This document shows, in pieces, positions 30,343 to 39,768 of a stretch of 64,000 nt of DNA (positions within the stretch are counted from its first letter, which is position 1; each line of letters starts with the position of its first letter). A model generated the notes under the pieces. The model made no database searches. It had not been told where the DNA came from and was given only the letters and a program-made list of their open reading frames with translations. Origin of the DNA: Microbacterium sp. AZCO. GTDB lineage: Bacteria; Actinomycetota; Actinomycetes; Actinomycetales; Microbacteriaceae. The DNA lies in assembly GCF_039614715.1 (NCBI RefSeq), contig NZ_CP154857.1, forward strand, positions 1,116,001 to 1,180,000. Direction: 5' to 3'. Both the position numbers and the translations under genes were made by a program.

Positions 30343-30801
30343 TCAGTTGTCGGTCTGGCCCGTGATGACGGCGATGAGGCGGGTCACGGCGGTGGCGTAG
30401 CCCCTGACTCCCTCGCCGATCACGTGCACGACGGCGACGTCTGCGACATACGAGTGGTGGCGGAACTCCTCGCGCTTCATGACGTCGGAGATGTGCACCT
30501 CGGCCACGGGCAGCGAGACGCCGGACAGCGCATCCCGGAGGACGACCGACGTGTGCGTCAGACCGCCGGGGTTGATCACGATGCCCGCGCAGTCCGTCCG
30601 CGCCTCGTGGATCGCGTCGAGGAGGACGCCCTCGTGGTTGCTCTGGACGGCCCGCACCTCGAAGCCGCGCGCGGCCGCGGCATCCCCCGCGATGCGCTCG
30701 ACATCGGCGAGGGTCTCGGTGCCGTAGACCTCGGGCTCACGGACGCCCAGGAGGTTGAGGTTGGGTCCGTTGACGAGCAGGAGACGGCGTGGGGCGGTCA
30801 T
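30343..30801 (-). CDS. aroQ: Type II 3-dehydroquinate dehydratase
   Basis: AroQ interconverts 3-dehydroquinate and 3-dehydroshikimate and can serve biosynthesis or catabolism. The 152-residue protein has NGPNLNLLGVREPEVYG, SNHEGVLLDAIHEA, INPGGLTHTSVVLRDAL and EVHISDVMKREEFRHHSY, so all active-site residues are present. Its ATG overlaps the quiC stop (ATGA), so it is co-translated with the dehydroshikimate dehydratase. It is the only dehydroquinase in the window although aroB, aroK, aroC and aroE follow further on. Confidence 0.96.
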   Translation of the reverse strand: MTAPRRLLLVNGPNLNLLGVREPEVYGTETLADVERIAGDAAAARGFEVRAVQSNHEGVLLDAIHEARTDCAGIVINPGGLTHTSVVLRDALSGVSLPVAEVHISDVMKREEFRHHSYVADVAVVHVIGEGVRGYATAVTRLIAVITGQTDN

Positions 30802-32633
30802 GCTCGCACGATATCAGCGGCTCGCGAGCCGGCGCGCTGCGCCGACAGCCGCACGGGCGCGTTGCCGGCGCCGAAGCCGTCGTAGCATCCGCTGCGCTCG
30901 ACGAACTCGAAGAACAGGTCGCCCACGGTCGCCGTGTAGAAGTGGAGGTACTCGCCGTCGGCATCCCGGTCGTAGACGAGGTCGAGCTCGCGCAGCGTCC
31001 CGAGCAGCTCCGGATCGAGATCGAAGCGCGCCGCGAGGTCGTCGTAGTAGTTCTGCGGGATGCGGAGCGGCTCGAGGCCTCTCGAGCGGGCGGCGCGCGC
31101 GAGCGCGACGATGTCGTCGCACGCGAACGCGACGTGCTGCGGCAGCGCCGCCGGCCGCCCCGCCAGGATCGGCGGCGAGACGTTGAGCGGGATGCGGATC
31201 GACCCGTCGGGCGACTGGATGACGCGGCTCTGCACGAGCCCGAGAGGACTCGCGACCTCGGTCGAGCTCGCGGTCGGCAGCTCCAGCACCGACGAGAAGA
31301 AGAGGATCGCCTCGTCGATCACCTGCCAGGGCTGGCCCAGGCTCACGTGGTCGACGGCGACGATCGGGCTCTCGCGCAGGGATGCCCCATGCTCGAACTC
31401 CCCCGCCCACGCGGGTTCTGCGCCGCCGTCGGCGGATGACCAGAAGATCTCCGTCCCGTCGGGGGCGACCGCGCCGGCGAGGTCCTGCTCCCCCGCGTAC
31501 GTGCGGCGGTAGGCGAACGGCGTGCCGAGCTCACCCGCACGCGCCGTGAGCGCGACCGCGTCCGACACCGCGAAGCCGATCGCGGCGAGGTGCGGCGAGA
31601 GACCTCGCGCGTGCTGTTCGTTCAGGACGACGCGGGCCTCTCCCGCCGTCCACAGGGTCACGGGCTTGGTCCGATGCTTGCCGCGCGGCGTGAACCCGAC
31701 TGTCGCGAGGAGCTCCTCGATGCTCGAGGTGTCCTCGGCCTTGATCTCGACGAAGTCCACGGAGCGCGGGGATCCCGTCGAGGGCAGCTCCGCGTAGCCG
31801 ACGGGAGCCTCCGCCCCGAGCGACCGCGCGACGGCATCCTCGAGCCACCGGAGCGATCTCCGGGCGTGCACCGCGGTCTGGGCGACGGCCGTCTGGCGGA
31901 AGGTGTCGTTGAAGACCTCGAGTGACACGGGTCCCGCGTAGCCCGCCCGCACGACGTGCGCGAGGAAGGCGGTGAGGTCGAAGCTCCCCTCGCCGGGGAA
32001 GAGCCGATGGTGCCGGCTCCACGACAGGACGTCCATCGAGAGCGCGGGCGCGTCGGCGAGCTGCAGGAAGAAGATCTTGTCCCCGGGGATCTGCTCGATC
32101 GCGGCTGGGTCGTGGCCGCGCGAGAGGATGTGGAAGGAGTCCAGGCACACGCCGACGGCGGGATGGTCGGCGAGCTGCACGATGCGCCAGGCGCGGCGGT
32201 AGTCGTCGACGAAGCGTCCCCAGGCGAGGGCTTCGAAGGCGATGCGGATGCCGTACCCCTGCGCGAGCTCGCCGAGCCGGCGCAGCTGCGACGCCGACAC
32301 CCCGTCGTCGTCGATCGTCGCGGTGCCGACGTTGCTGCAGCAGAGCACGACGTCGATGCCGAGGCGGCGCATGATCGAGAACTTCGCCTCCGCCCGGCGC
32401 AGGACGTCGCGGAAGGCCGACTCGTCCACGCCCTCGACGTCGCGCATCGGCTGGTACAGGTCCAGCGTGAGGCCGAGGCGCTCGGCGAGCGCCCGGATCT
32501 CCTCCGGGCTCTCGGGGGCGGCGATGAGATCGGGCTCGAAGATCTCGACCCCGTCGAAGCCCGCCCCCGCGGCGGCGTGCAGCTTCTCGGCGAGGGATCC
32601 GCTCAGGCACACTGTCGCGATCGACGTCTTCAT
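30798..32633 (-). CDS. quiC: QuiC1-type 3-dehydroshikimate dehydratase with HPPD-like C-terminal domain
   Basis: The N-terminal half (1-270) is a sugar-phosphate-isomerase-like TIM barrel expected to dehydrate 3-dehydroshikimate to protocatechuate. The metal ligands fit Glu134 (FEALAWGRF), Asp165 (CLDSFH), Gln191 (FLQLAD) and Glu239 (SLEVFND). The C-terminal half is a vicinal-oxygen-chelate domain like 4-hydroxyphenylpyruvate dioxygenase and keeps a His429-His500-Glu576 iron triad. At 611 residues this matches the two-domain QuiC1 family. The ATG is 8 nt after the operator at 32641, with TACATT as a likely -10, so the mRNA may be leaderless. Confidence 0.88.
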   Translation of the reverse strand: MKTSIATVCLSGSLAEKLHAAAGAGFDGVEIFEPDLIAAPESPEEIRALAERLGLTLDLYQPMRDVEGVDESAFRDVLRRAEAKFSIMRRLGIDVVLCCSNVGTATIDDDGVSASQLRRLGELAQGYGIRIAFEALAWGRFVDDYRRAWRIVQLADHPAVGVCLDSFHILSRGHDPAAIEQIPGDKIFFLQLADAPALSMDVLSWSRHHRLFPGEGSFDLTAFLAHVVRAGYAGPVSLEVFNDTFRQTAVAQTAVHARRSLRWLEDAVARSLGAEAPVGYAELPSTGSPRSVDFVEIKAEDTSSIEELLATVGFTPRGKHRTKPVTLWTAGEARVVLNEQHARGLSPHLAAIGFAVSDAVALTARAGELGTPFAYRRTYAGEQDLAGAVAPDGTEIFWSSADGGAEPAWAGEFEHGASLRESPIVAVDHVSLGQPWQVIDEAILFFSSVLELPTASSTEVASPLGLVQSRVIQSPDGSIRIPLNVSPPILAGRPAALPQHVAFACDDIVALARAARSRGLEPLRIPQNYYDDLAARFDLDPELLGTLRELDLVYDRDADGEYLHFYTATVGDLFFEFVERSGCYDGFGAGNAPVRLSAQRAGSRAADIVRA

Positions 32634-32640
32634 ACCGCGA

Positions 32641-32662
32641 CAATGTACCAGTTAGTACATTG
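32641..32662. promoter_or_regulatory. Palindromic TetR operator between quiC and tetR
   Basis: A perfect inverted repeat CAATGTAC-N6-GTACATTG lies 7 bp upstream of the quiC ATG and 55 bp upstream of the tetR GTG. Its left arm contains the likely quiC -10 (TACATT on the minus strand). A second copy at 33412-33433 matches at 19 of 22 positions. Size and symmetry suit a TetR dimer. Confidence 0.8.
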
Positions 32663-32704
32663 TGACGCACTCCCCTTCCTCCGGGCGCCGCCCGGGGCCG
32701 CGGC

Positions 32705-32710
32705 TATCCT
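32705..32710 (+). promoter_or_regulatory. -10 element for leaderless tetR transcript
   Basis: TATCCT ends 7 nt before the tetR GTG at 32718, spacing that places the transcription start at the start codon. There is no ribosome binding site. Confidence 0.5.
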
Positions 32711-32717
32711 GACAACC

Positions 32718-33350
32718 GTGCCCCCTGTGACGCGAGACGCCGAGCGAACACGAGCCGAGCTTCTCGCGGTGGCGACCGAGGTGTTCGCCGAGGAGGGCTA
32801 CTCGGGCGCCCGTGTGGACGACATCGCCGAGCGCACCCGCACGACGAAGCGGATGATCTACTACTACTTCGGCGGCAAGGAGCAGCTCTATCTCGCCGTG
32901 CTCGAGAACGCGTACCAGGGCATCCGCGAGGCGGAGCGCGCGATCGACGTGGACCACACCGACCCCGTCGCCGCGATCCGCCAGCTCGCCGAGCTCACGT
33001 TCGATCACCACGTCACGCACGACGCCTTCATCAGGCTCGTCGCGATCGAGAACATCCACCGCGGCGAGTTCATCCGCCGCATCGACTCCCTGCGCACCCT
33101 CGCTCAGCCCGCCAAGACGCTCCTCGACGAGATCCTCGAGCGCGGCCGGGCGGCCGGCGTCTTCCGCGCCGATGTCGACGCGATCGACGTCCATCTCGTC
33201 ATCAGCGCCTACTGCGTCTTCCAGATCGCGAACCAGTACACGTTCGGCTACCTGTTCGACGTGTCTTTCACCGATCCTGAGCGTCGCCGCCATCTGCGGG
33301 GACTCATCGGCGACGTCGTCGTCGGCTGGCTGACCGCTCCCCAGCGGTAG
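32718..33350 (+). CDS. TetR-family regulator of the quinate/shikimate cassette
   Basis: The 210-residue protein has an N-terminal TetR helix-turn-helix (RTRAELLAVATEVFAEEG, VDDIAERTRTTKRMIYYYFGGKEQLYLAVLE) and a helical ligand domain. It is divergent from quiC and lies before the shikimate dehydrogenase-transporter pair, and two matching palindromes flank the block, so it most likely represses both transcripts and responds to a shikimate-pathway compound. The ligand is unknown. The start is GTG at 32718 (a GTG three codons on is possible). Confidence 0.88.
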   Translation: MPPVTRDAERTRAELLAVATEVFAEEGYSGARVDDIAERTRTTKRMIYYYFGGKEQLYLAVLENAYQGIREAERAIDVDHTDPVAAIRQLAELTFDHHVTHDAFIRLVAIENIHRGEFIRRIDSLRTLAQPAKTLLDEILERGRAAGVFRADVDAIDVHLVISAYCVFQIANQYTFGYLFDVSFTDPERRRHLRGLIGDVVVGWLTAPQR

Positions 33351-33379
33351 CGCGCGCACCTCCCGGCATCCCTCCCCTC

Positions 33380-33409
33380 TTGACAGGGATGCTTCGGCCG
33401 TGGTTTTCT
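33380..33409 (+). promoter_or_regulatory. Promoter of the shikimate dehydrogenase-transporter operon
   Basis: A perfect -35 TTGACA (33380-33385) is followed after 18 bp by a weak -10 TTTTCT (33404-33409). The operator at 33412-33433 starts 2 bp downstream, where a bound repressor would block initiation. Confidence 0.55.
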
Positions 33410-33411
33410 CT

Positions 33412-33433
33412 GAACGTACCGGTTAGTACATTG
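33412..33433. promoter_or_regulatory. Second TetR operator, upstream of the dehydrogenase-transporter operon
   Basis: GAACGTAC-N6-GTACATTG matches the quiC-side operator at 19 of 22 bases, with an intact right arm and a left arm altered at two positions. It lies at the expected transcription start and 26 bp before the dehydrogenase ATG. Confidence 0.78.
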
Positions 33434-33459
33434 AGGTGCCGGATGGACGAAGGAGTGCC

Positions 33460-34335
33460 ATGGGACAGAACCCGCCCTATCTCGTCGGGCTCGTCGGAAC
33501 GGGCGTGACGCCCTCCCTGACGCCCGCGCTGCACATGGCCGAGGCCCGCGCGCTCGACGTCGACTACGTCTACCGCACGATCGACCTCACGACACTGGGC
33601 CTCGCCCCCGACGAGCTGCCCGACATCCTCGCCTGGGCCCAGCGTCTCGGATTCGACGCGCTCAACGTGACCCACCCGTGCAAGCGACTGGTGGTCGAGT
33701 ACCTCGACCGCATCGACCCCCTCGCCGCGGCGCTGGGCTCCGTCAACACGGTGCTCTTCACCGACGAGGGCCTCGTCGGCCACAACACCGACACGACGGG
33801 CTTCGAGACGGCGTTCCGCACGGGACTGCCGGGCGCGCCCGTCGACGAGGTGACGCTGCTCGGCGCCGGCGGTGCGGGATCGGCGGTCGCGGACGCCCTC
33901 CTTCGCGTCGGGACTCGCCGCCTCACCGTCGTCGACCTCGACGCCCAGCGCGCCGACGAGCTCGCGACGGAGCTCGCCGGCCGGCACGCGGCCGTCGTCG
34001 ATGCGGCGACGCCCGACGCGCTGCCACGACTGCTCGCCTCGGCATCCGGTCTCGTGCACTGCACCCCGACCGGCATGAAGGAGCACCCCGGCACGCCGTT
34101 CTCCCCCGCCCTGCTTCGGCCCGACCTGTGGGTCGCCGACATCGTCTACCGCCCCCTCGACACGGCGCTCCTCCAGGCCGCCCGCGAGGCGGGCTGCGCC
34201 ACCCTCGACGGCGGACGGATGGCGGTCCACCAGGCCGTCGACGCCTTCCGCCTCATCACGGGTCTGACCCCCGACCCCGACCGCATGATCCGCCACTTCC
34301 ACAGCCTCGTTGCGCCGCACGAGGTGCTCGCCTGA
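33460..34335 (+). CDS. Quinate/shikimate dehydrogenase (catabolic AroE paralogue)
   Basis: The 291-residue protein is a shikimate dehydrogenase relative. It has catalytic Lys75 in NVTHPCK, Asp111 in GHNTDTTGF, and a Rossmann loop LLGAGGAGSAV. The substrate hydroxyl motif reads TPSLTP rather than the S-(R/K)-S-P of the biosynthetic enzyme, resembling QsuD/YdiB-type dehydrogenases. A basic or Arg residue specifying NADP is not obvious after the loop (VVDLD), suggesting NAD. AAGGAG precedes the ATG at 33460. With the transporter and QuiC it would oxidise imported quinate or shikimate. Confidence 0.85.
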   Translation: MGQNPPYLVGLVGTGVTPSLTPALHMAEARALDVDYVYRTIDLTTLGLAPDELPDILAWAQRLGFDALNVTHPCKRLVVEYLDRIDPLAAALGSVNTVLFTDEGLVGHNTDTTGFETAFRTGLPGAPVDEVTLLGAGGAGSAVADALLRVGTRRLTVVDLDAQRADELATELAGRHAAVVDAATPDALPRLLASASGLVHCTPTGMKEHPGTPFSPALLRPDLWVADIVYRPLDTALLQAAREAGCATLDGGRMAVHQAVDAFRLITGLTPDPDRMIRHFHSLVAPHEVLA

Positions 34336-34358
34336 CACTCGAAAGAGAAGGAATCCCG

Positions 34359-35684
34359 ATGACCACCACCGCAACGACGCGGAAGACGCCCGTGAAGGCC
34401 GCGATCGCGAGCTTCATGGGCAGCGCCGTCGAGTACTACGACTTCTTCCTGTACGGCTCGGCCGCCGCCCTCATCTTCCCGACCGTGTTCTTCCCGTCCG
34501 ACGATCAGGCGGCGCTCGTCATGTCGTTCGCGACGTTCGGCTTCGCCTACATCGCGCGGCCCGTCGGCGCCGTCATCCTCGGCCACTTCGGCGACCGGAT
34601 CGGCCGCCAGAAGGTGCTCATGTTCACCCTGCTCCTCATGGGCTTCTCGACCTTCGCGATCGGATGCCTCCCCGGCTACGAGCAGATCGGCTGGTGGGCT
34701 CCCGCGCTGCTGGTGCTCTGCCGCCTGCTTCAGGGGCTGTCGGCATCGGGCGAGCAGGCCGGCGCCTCATCCCTGACCCTCGAGCATGCGCCCGACGATC
34801 GGCGGTCCTTCTTCACGTCGTGGACGCTCACCGGCACGCAGGGCGGGCAGATCCTCGCGGCGCTCATCTTCATCCCCGTCGTCGCGCTCCCCGACGAGAT
34901 CAAGTTCACGTGGGGATGGCGCATCCCGTTCTGGCTGAGCGCCGTCGTCGTGGTCGTCGCGTACCTGATCCGCCGCACGCTGCACGAGACTCCCGAGTTC
35001 GAGCAGACGAAGGCCGAGGGACGGATCGCACGGATGCCGCTCATCCCGCTCCTCCGCGACCACTGGCGCGACGTGCTCCGGGTCATCTGCTGCGCCTTCA
35101 TCGCCGCCGTCTCGACGGTGTTCGGCAACCTGGCGATCGCGTACGGCGTGGAGGTCGGACTCGACGCGACGCTGACGCTGTGGCTCGTGGTCGTGGCGAA
35201 CTTCGTCGCCCTCGGCACCCAGCCGCTGTTCGGAGCGCTCGCGGACCGCATCGGCCGCAAGCCCGTCTTCATCTACGGCGCCCTGTCGTCGGCGGTGTTC
35301 ATGCCGTTCTACATGCTGTCGATGGGCGCCGGGAACGCGTTCGTGACGTTCCTGCTCGCCGTCGTCACCTTCTCGTTCGGCTACGCCGCGGCGAACGCCG
35401 TCTGGCCCTCGTTCTACGGCGAGATGTTCTCGACGCGCGTGCGCTTCTCCGGCATGGCGATCGGAACCCAGCTCGGCTTCCTCATGGCGGGCTTCGCACC
35501 GTCGATCGTCGCGGCCCTGGGGGGCGTGCAGCAGGGCGGCTGGGTCGTCATCAGCGCCTTCACCGCCGTCATCTCGATCATCGCGACGATCAGCGCACTG
35601 ACCGCCCGCGAGACGAAGAACGTGCCGACGGCTCAGCTCGGACTCGCCTCCGAGCGCACCGGCGAGCTCGCGCCCGCCGTCTGA
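34359..35684 (+). CDS. MHS-family MFS transporter (shikimate/organic acid type)
   Basis: The 441-residue, 12-helix permease has the metabolite:H+ symporter signature: an early ASFMGSAVEYYDFFLYGSAA, GHFGDRIGRQKVL after helix 2, and CRLLQGLSASGEQAGASSL. It is related to ShiA and KgtP. The second-half loop ALADRIGRKPVF is also present. Its position 23 nt after the dehydrogenase and behind the shared operator suggests proton-coupled uptake of shikimate or quinate. GAGAAGGAA precedes the ATG at 34359. Confidence 0.88.
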   Translation: MTTTATTRKTPVKAAIASFMGSAVEYYDFFLYGSAAALIFPTVFFPSDDQAALVMSFATFGFAYIARPVGAVILGHFGDRIGRQKVLMFTLLLMGFSTFAIGCLPGYEQIGWWAPALLVLCRLLQGLSASGEQAGASSLTLEHAPDDRRSFFTSWTLTGTQGGQILAALIFIPVVALPDEIKFTWGWRIPFWLSAVVVVVAYLIRRTLHETPEFEQTKAEGRIARMPLIPLLRDHWRDVLRVICCAFIAAVSTVFGNLAIAYGVEVGLDATLTLWLVVVANFVALGTQPLFGALADRIGRKPVFIYGALSSAVFMPFYMLSMGAGNAFVTFLLAVVTFSFGYAAANAVWPSFYGEMFSTRVRFSGMAIGTQLGFLMAGFAPSIVAALGGVQQGGWVVISAFTAVISIIATISALTARETKNVPTAQLGLASERTGELAPAV

Positions 35685-35697
35685 GGCAAGGCATCCA

Positions 35698-35728
35698 GGC
35701 CCCGTCCCGCTCCCCGCGGGGCGGGGCC
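35698..35728 (+). terminator. Terminator hairpin after the transporter gene
   Basis: GGCCCCGTCCCG pairs with CGGGGCGGGGCC (12 bp, one G-U) around a 7-nt loop, starting 13 bp after the stop codon. No U-tract follows. Confidence 0.7.
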
Positions 35729-35882
35729 TCGCCATGCGCGCGGTCGCGGCGCGCCGCGCCGAACACCGCGATGTCGGAGATCGCCACAGCGTCGGGGCGA
35801 CACGCCGGACGTGCGTCCGACGAAGCGCTCATCTCCCTGCATTGTGGATGCCGCGGGGCGGCGTCGCGCGCGCAGGGAAGAG

Positions 35883-35998
35883 GAGCTGCGCGAGAACGAG
35901 GGGTGCGCGAGGACGAGGAGCTACGCGAGGACGAGGAGCCGCGCGAGGACGAGGAGATGCGCAGGAACGAGGAGATGCGCAGGAACGAGGAGGCCGAG
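35883..35998. repeat. Array of about six and a half 18-bp tandem repeats
   Basis: Units of the form GAGNTGCGCGAGGACGAG run from 35883 to 35989, one of them 17 bp long, followed by a half unit. The last two units are identical (GAGATGCGCAGGAACGAG). An inverted copy of GGAACGAGGAGATG, with one inserted A, lies at 36024-36038, so the aroB 3' transcript could fold over this region. Confidence 0.85.
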
Positions 35999-36049
35999 CG
36001 CCCGATCTATCCTCGGTTTTGCCCATCTCCTCGTTTCCGAACGCCGGCG

Positions 36050-38921
<2,872 letters not shown>

Positions 38922-38925
38922 TGCT

Positions 38926-39768
38926 CTAGTCTCCCATGATCGCCGAGCGCATCGCGGCGAGGGCCTCCTCCTCGTCATCCAGCGGAACCTCGACCTCGCC
39001 GGTCGTGAAGACGCGCACCTGCAGCAGGGCCTGATGCAGCAGCATCCCGAGCCCCGAGACGGCCGGATGCCCGGCCCGCTTCCACGCGGACGACAGGTGC
39101 GTCGGCCAGTGGCCGTAGACGACGTCGAGCAGCAGTCCGCCGTCGGTCGCGAGGGCATCGGCCGCGGCATCCGTCACGGGCGCGTCCCCGGGGAGGGTCG
39201 CGATCGTGACGGGCACGGACGAGTAGAGGGATGCCGCGAACGGCGTCGCCCGCACGTCCACGCCCAGCCGCTCTCCCAGCGCCGCCAACGGGCCGACAGC
39301 CTCGGGGCGGCGCGCCACGACGTCGACCTGTCGCGCGCCGAGCTCCTCGAGGGCGACGAGCGCCGACGTCGCGGTCGCGCCGGCGCCCACGATGCGCGCA
39401 CGGTCGACGCCCTCGATGCCCTCTTCGCGGAGCGAGCGGACGATGCCGCCGATGTCGGTGTTGAATCCCCGCGGGCCGTCGGTGTCGAGCAGCAGCGTGT
39501 TGACGGCGCCGGTCAGCTCCGCGCGGCGATCGCGCACGCGCGCGGCGTCGAATGCGACCGACTTGAGCGGCATGGTGAGCGACAACCCGCGCCAGCGGTC
39601 GTCGAGCGACGCGAGCTCGCGAGCGAACGCGGCTTCGCTCACCTGACGGCGGTCGTACGTCCAGTCGCGCCCGAGCACGCGATAGGCGGCCGCGTGCAGC
39701 TGCGGAGAACGACTGTGCGCGATGGGGTCGCCCCAGACCTCGAGGCGCGTCGCCGTCTCCGTCAGCAT
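38926..39768 (-). CDS. aroE: Shikimate dehydrogenase (biosynthetic AroE)
   Basis: AroE reduces 3-dehydroshikimate to shikimate. The 280-residue protein has [18 protein letters not shown] with the canonical SRSP substrate motif, catalytic Lys69 in LTMPLKS and Asp105 in GFNTDIGG, then GAGATATSA. It lies in the biosynthetic run between mltG and aroC. The ATG at 39768 overlaps the mltG stop by 7 nt. The other dehydrogenase at 33460 lacks SRSP and belongs to the catabolic block. Confidence 0.94.
   Translation of the reverse strand: MLTETATRLEVWGDPIAHSRSPQLHAAAYRVLGRDWTYDRRQVSEAAFARELASLDDRWRGLSLTMPLKSVAFDAARVRDRRAELTGAVNTLLLDTDGPRGFNTDIGGIVRSLREEGIEGVDRARIVGAGATATSALVALEELGARQVDVVARRPEAVGPLAALGERLGVDVRATPFAASLYSSVPVTIATLPGDAPVTDAAADALATDGGLLLDVVYGHWPTHLSSAWKRAGHPAVSGLGMLLHQALLQVRVFTTGEVEVPLDDEEEALAAMRSAIMGD

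Larger units (their letters stand above)
35685..36049. other. Gene-free convergent gap with terminator and tandem repeats
   Basis: This 365-bp stretch separates the transporter and aroB, which converge. It holds a GC-rich terminator hairpin, a featureless 150-bp segment and the 18-bp repeat array. A short inverted copy of one array unit lies at 36024-36038. No frame with a credible start and coding character was found. Confidence 0.7.

Noticed and set aside
35883..35998. Possible CRISPR array
   Set aside because: The units are contiguous 18-bp repeats with no unique spacers and no cas genes nearby.
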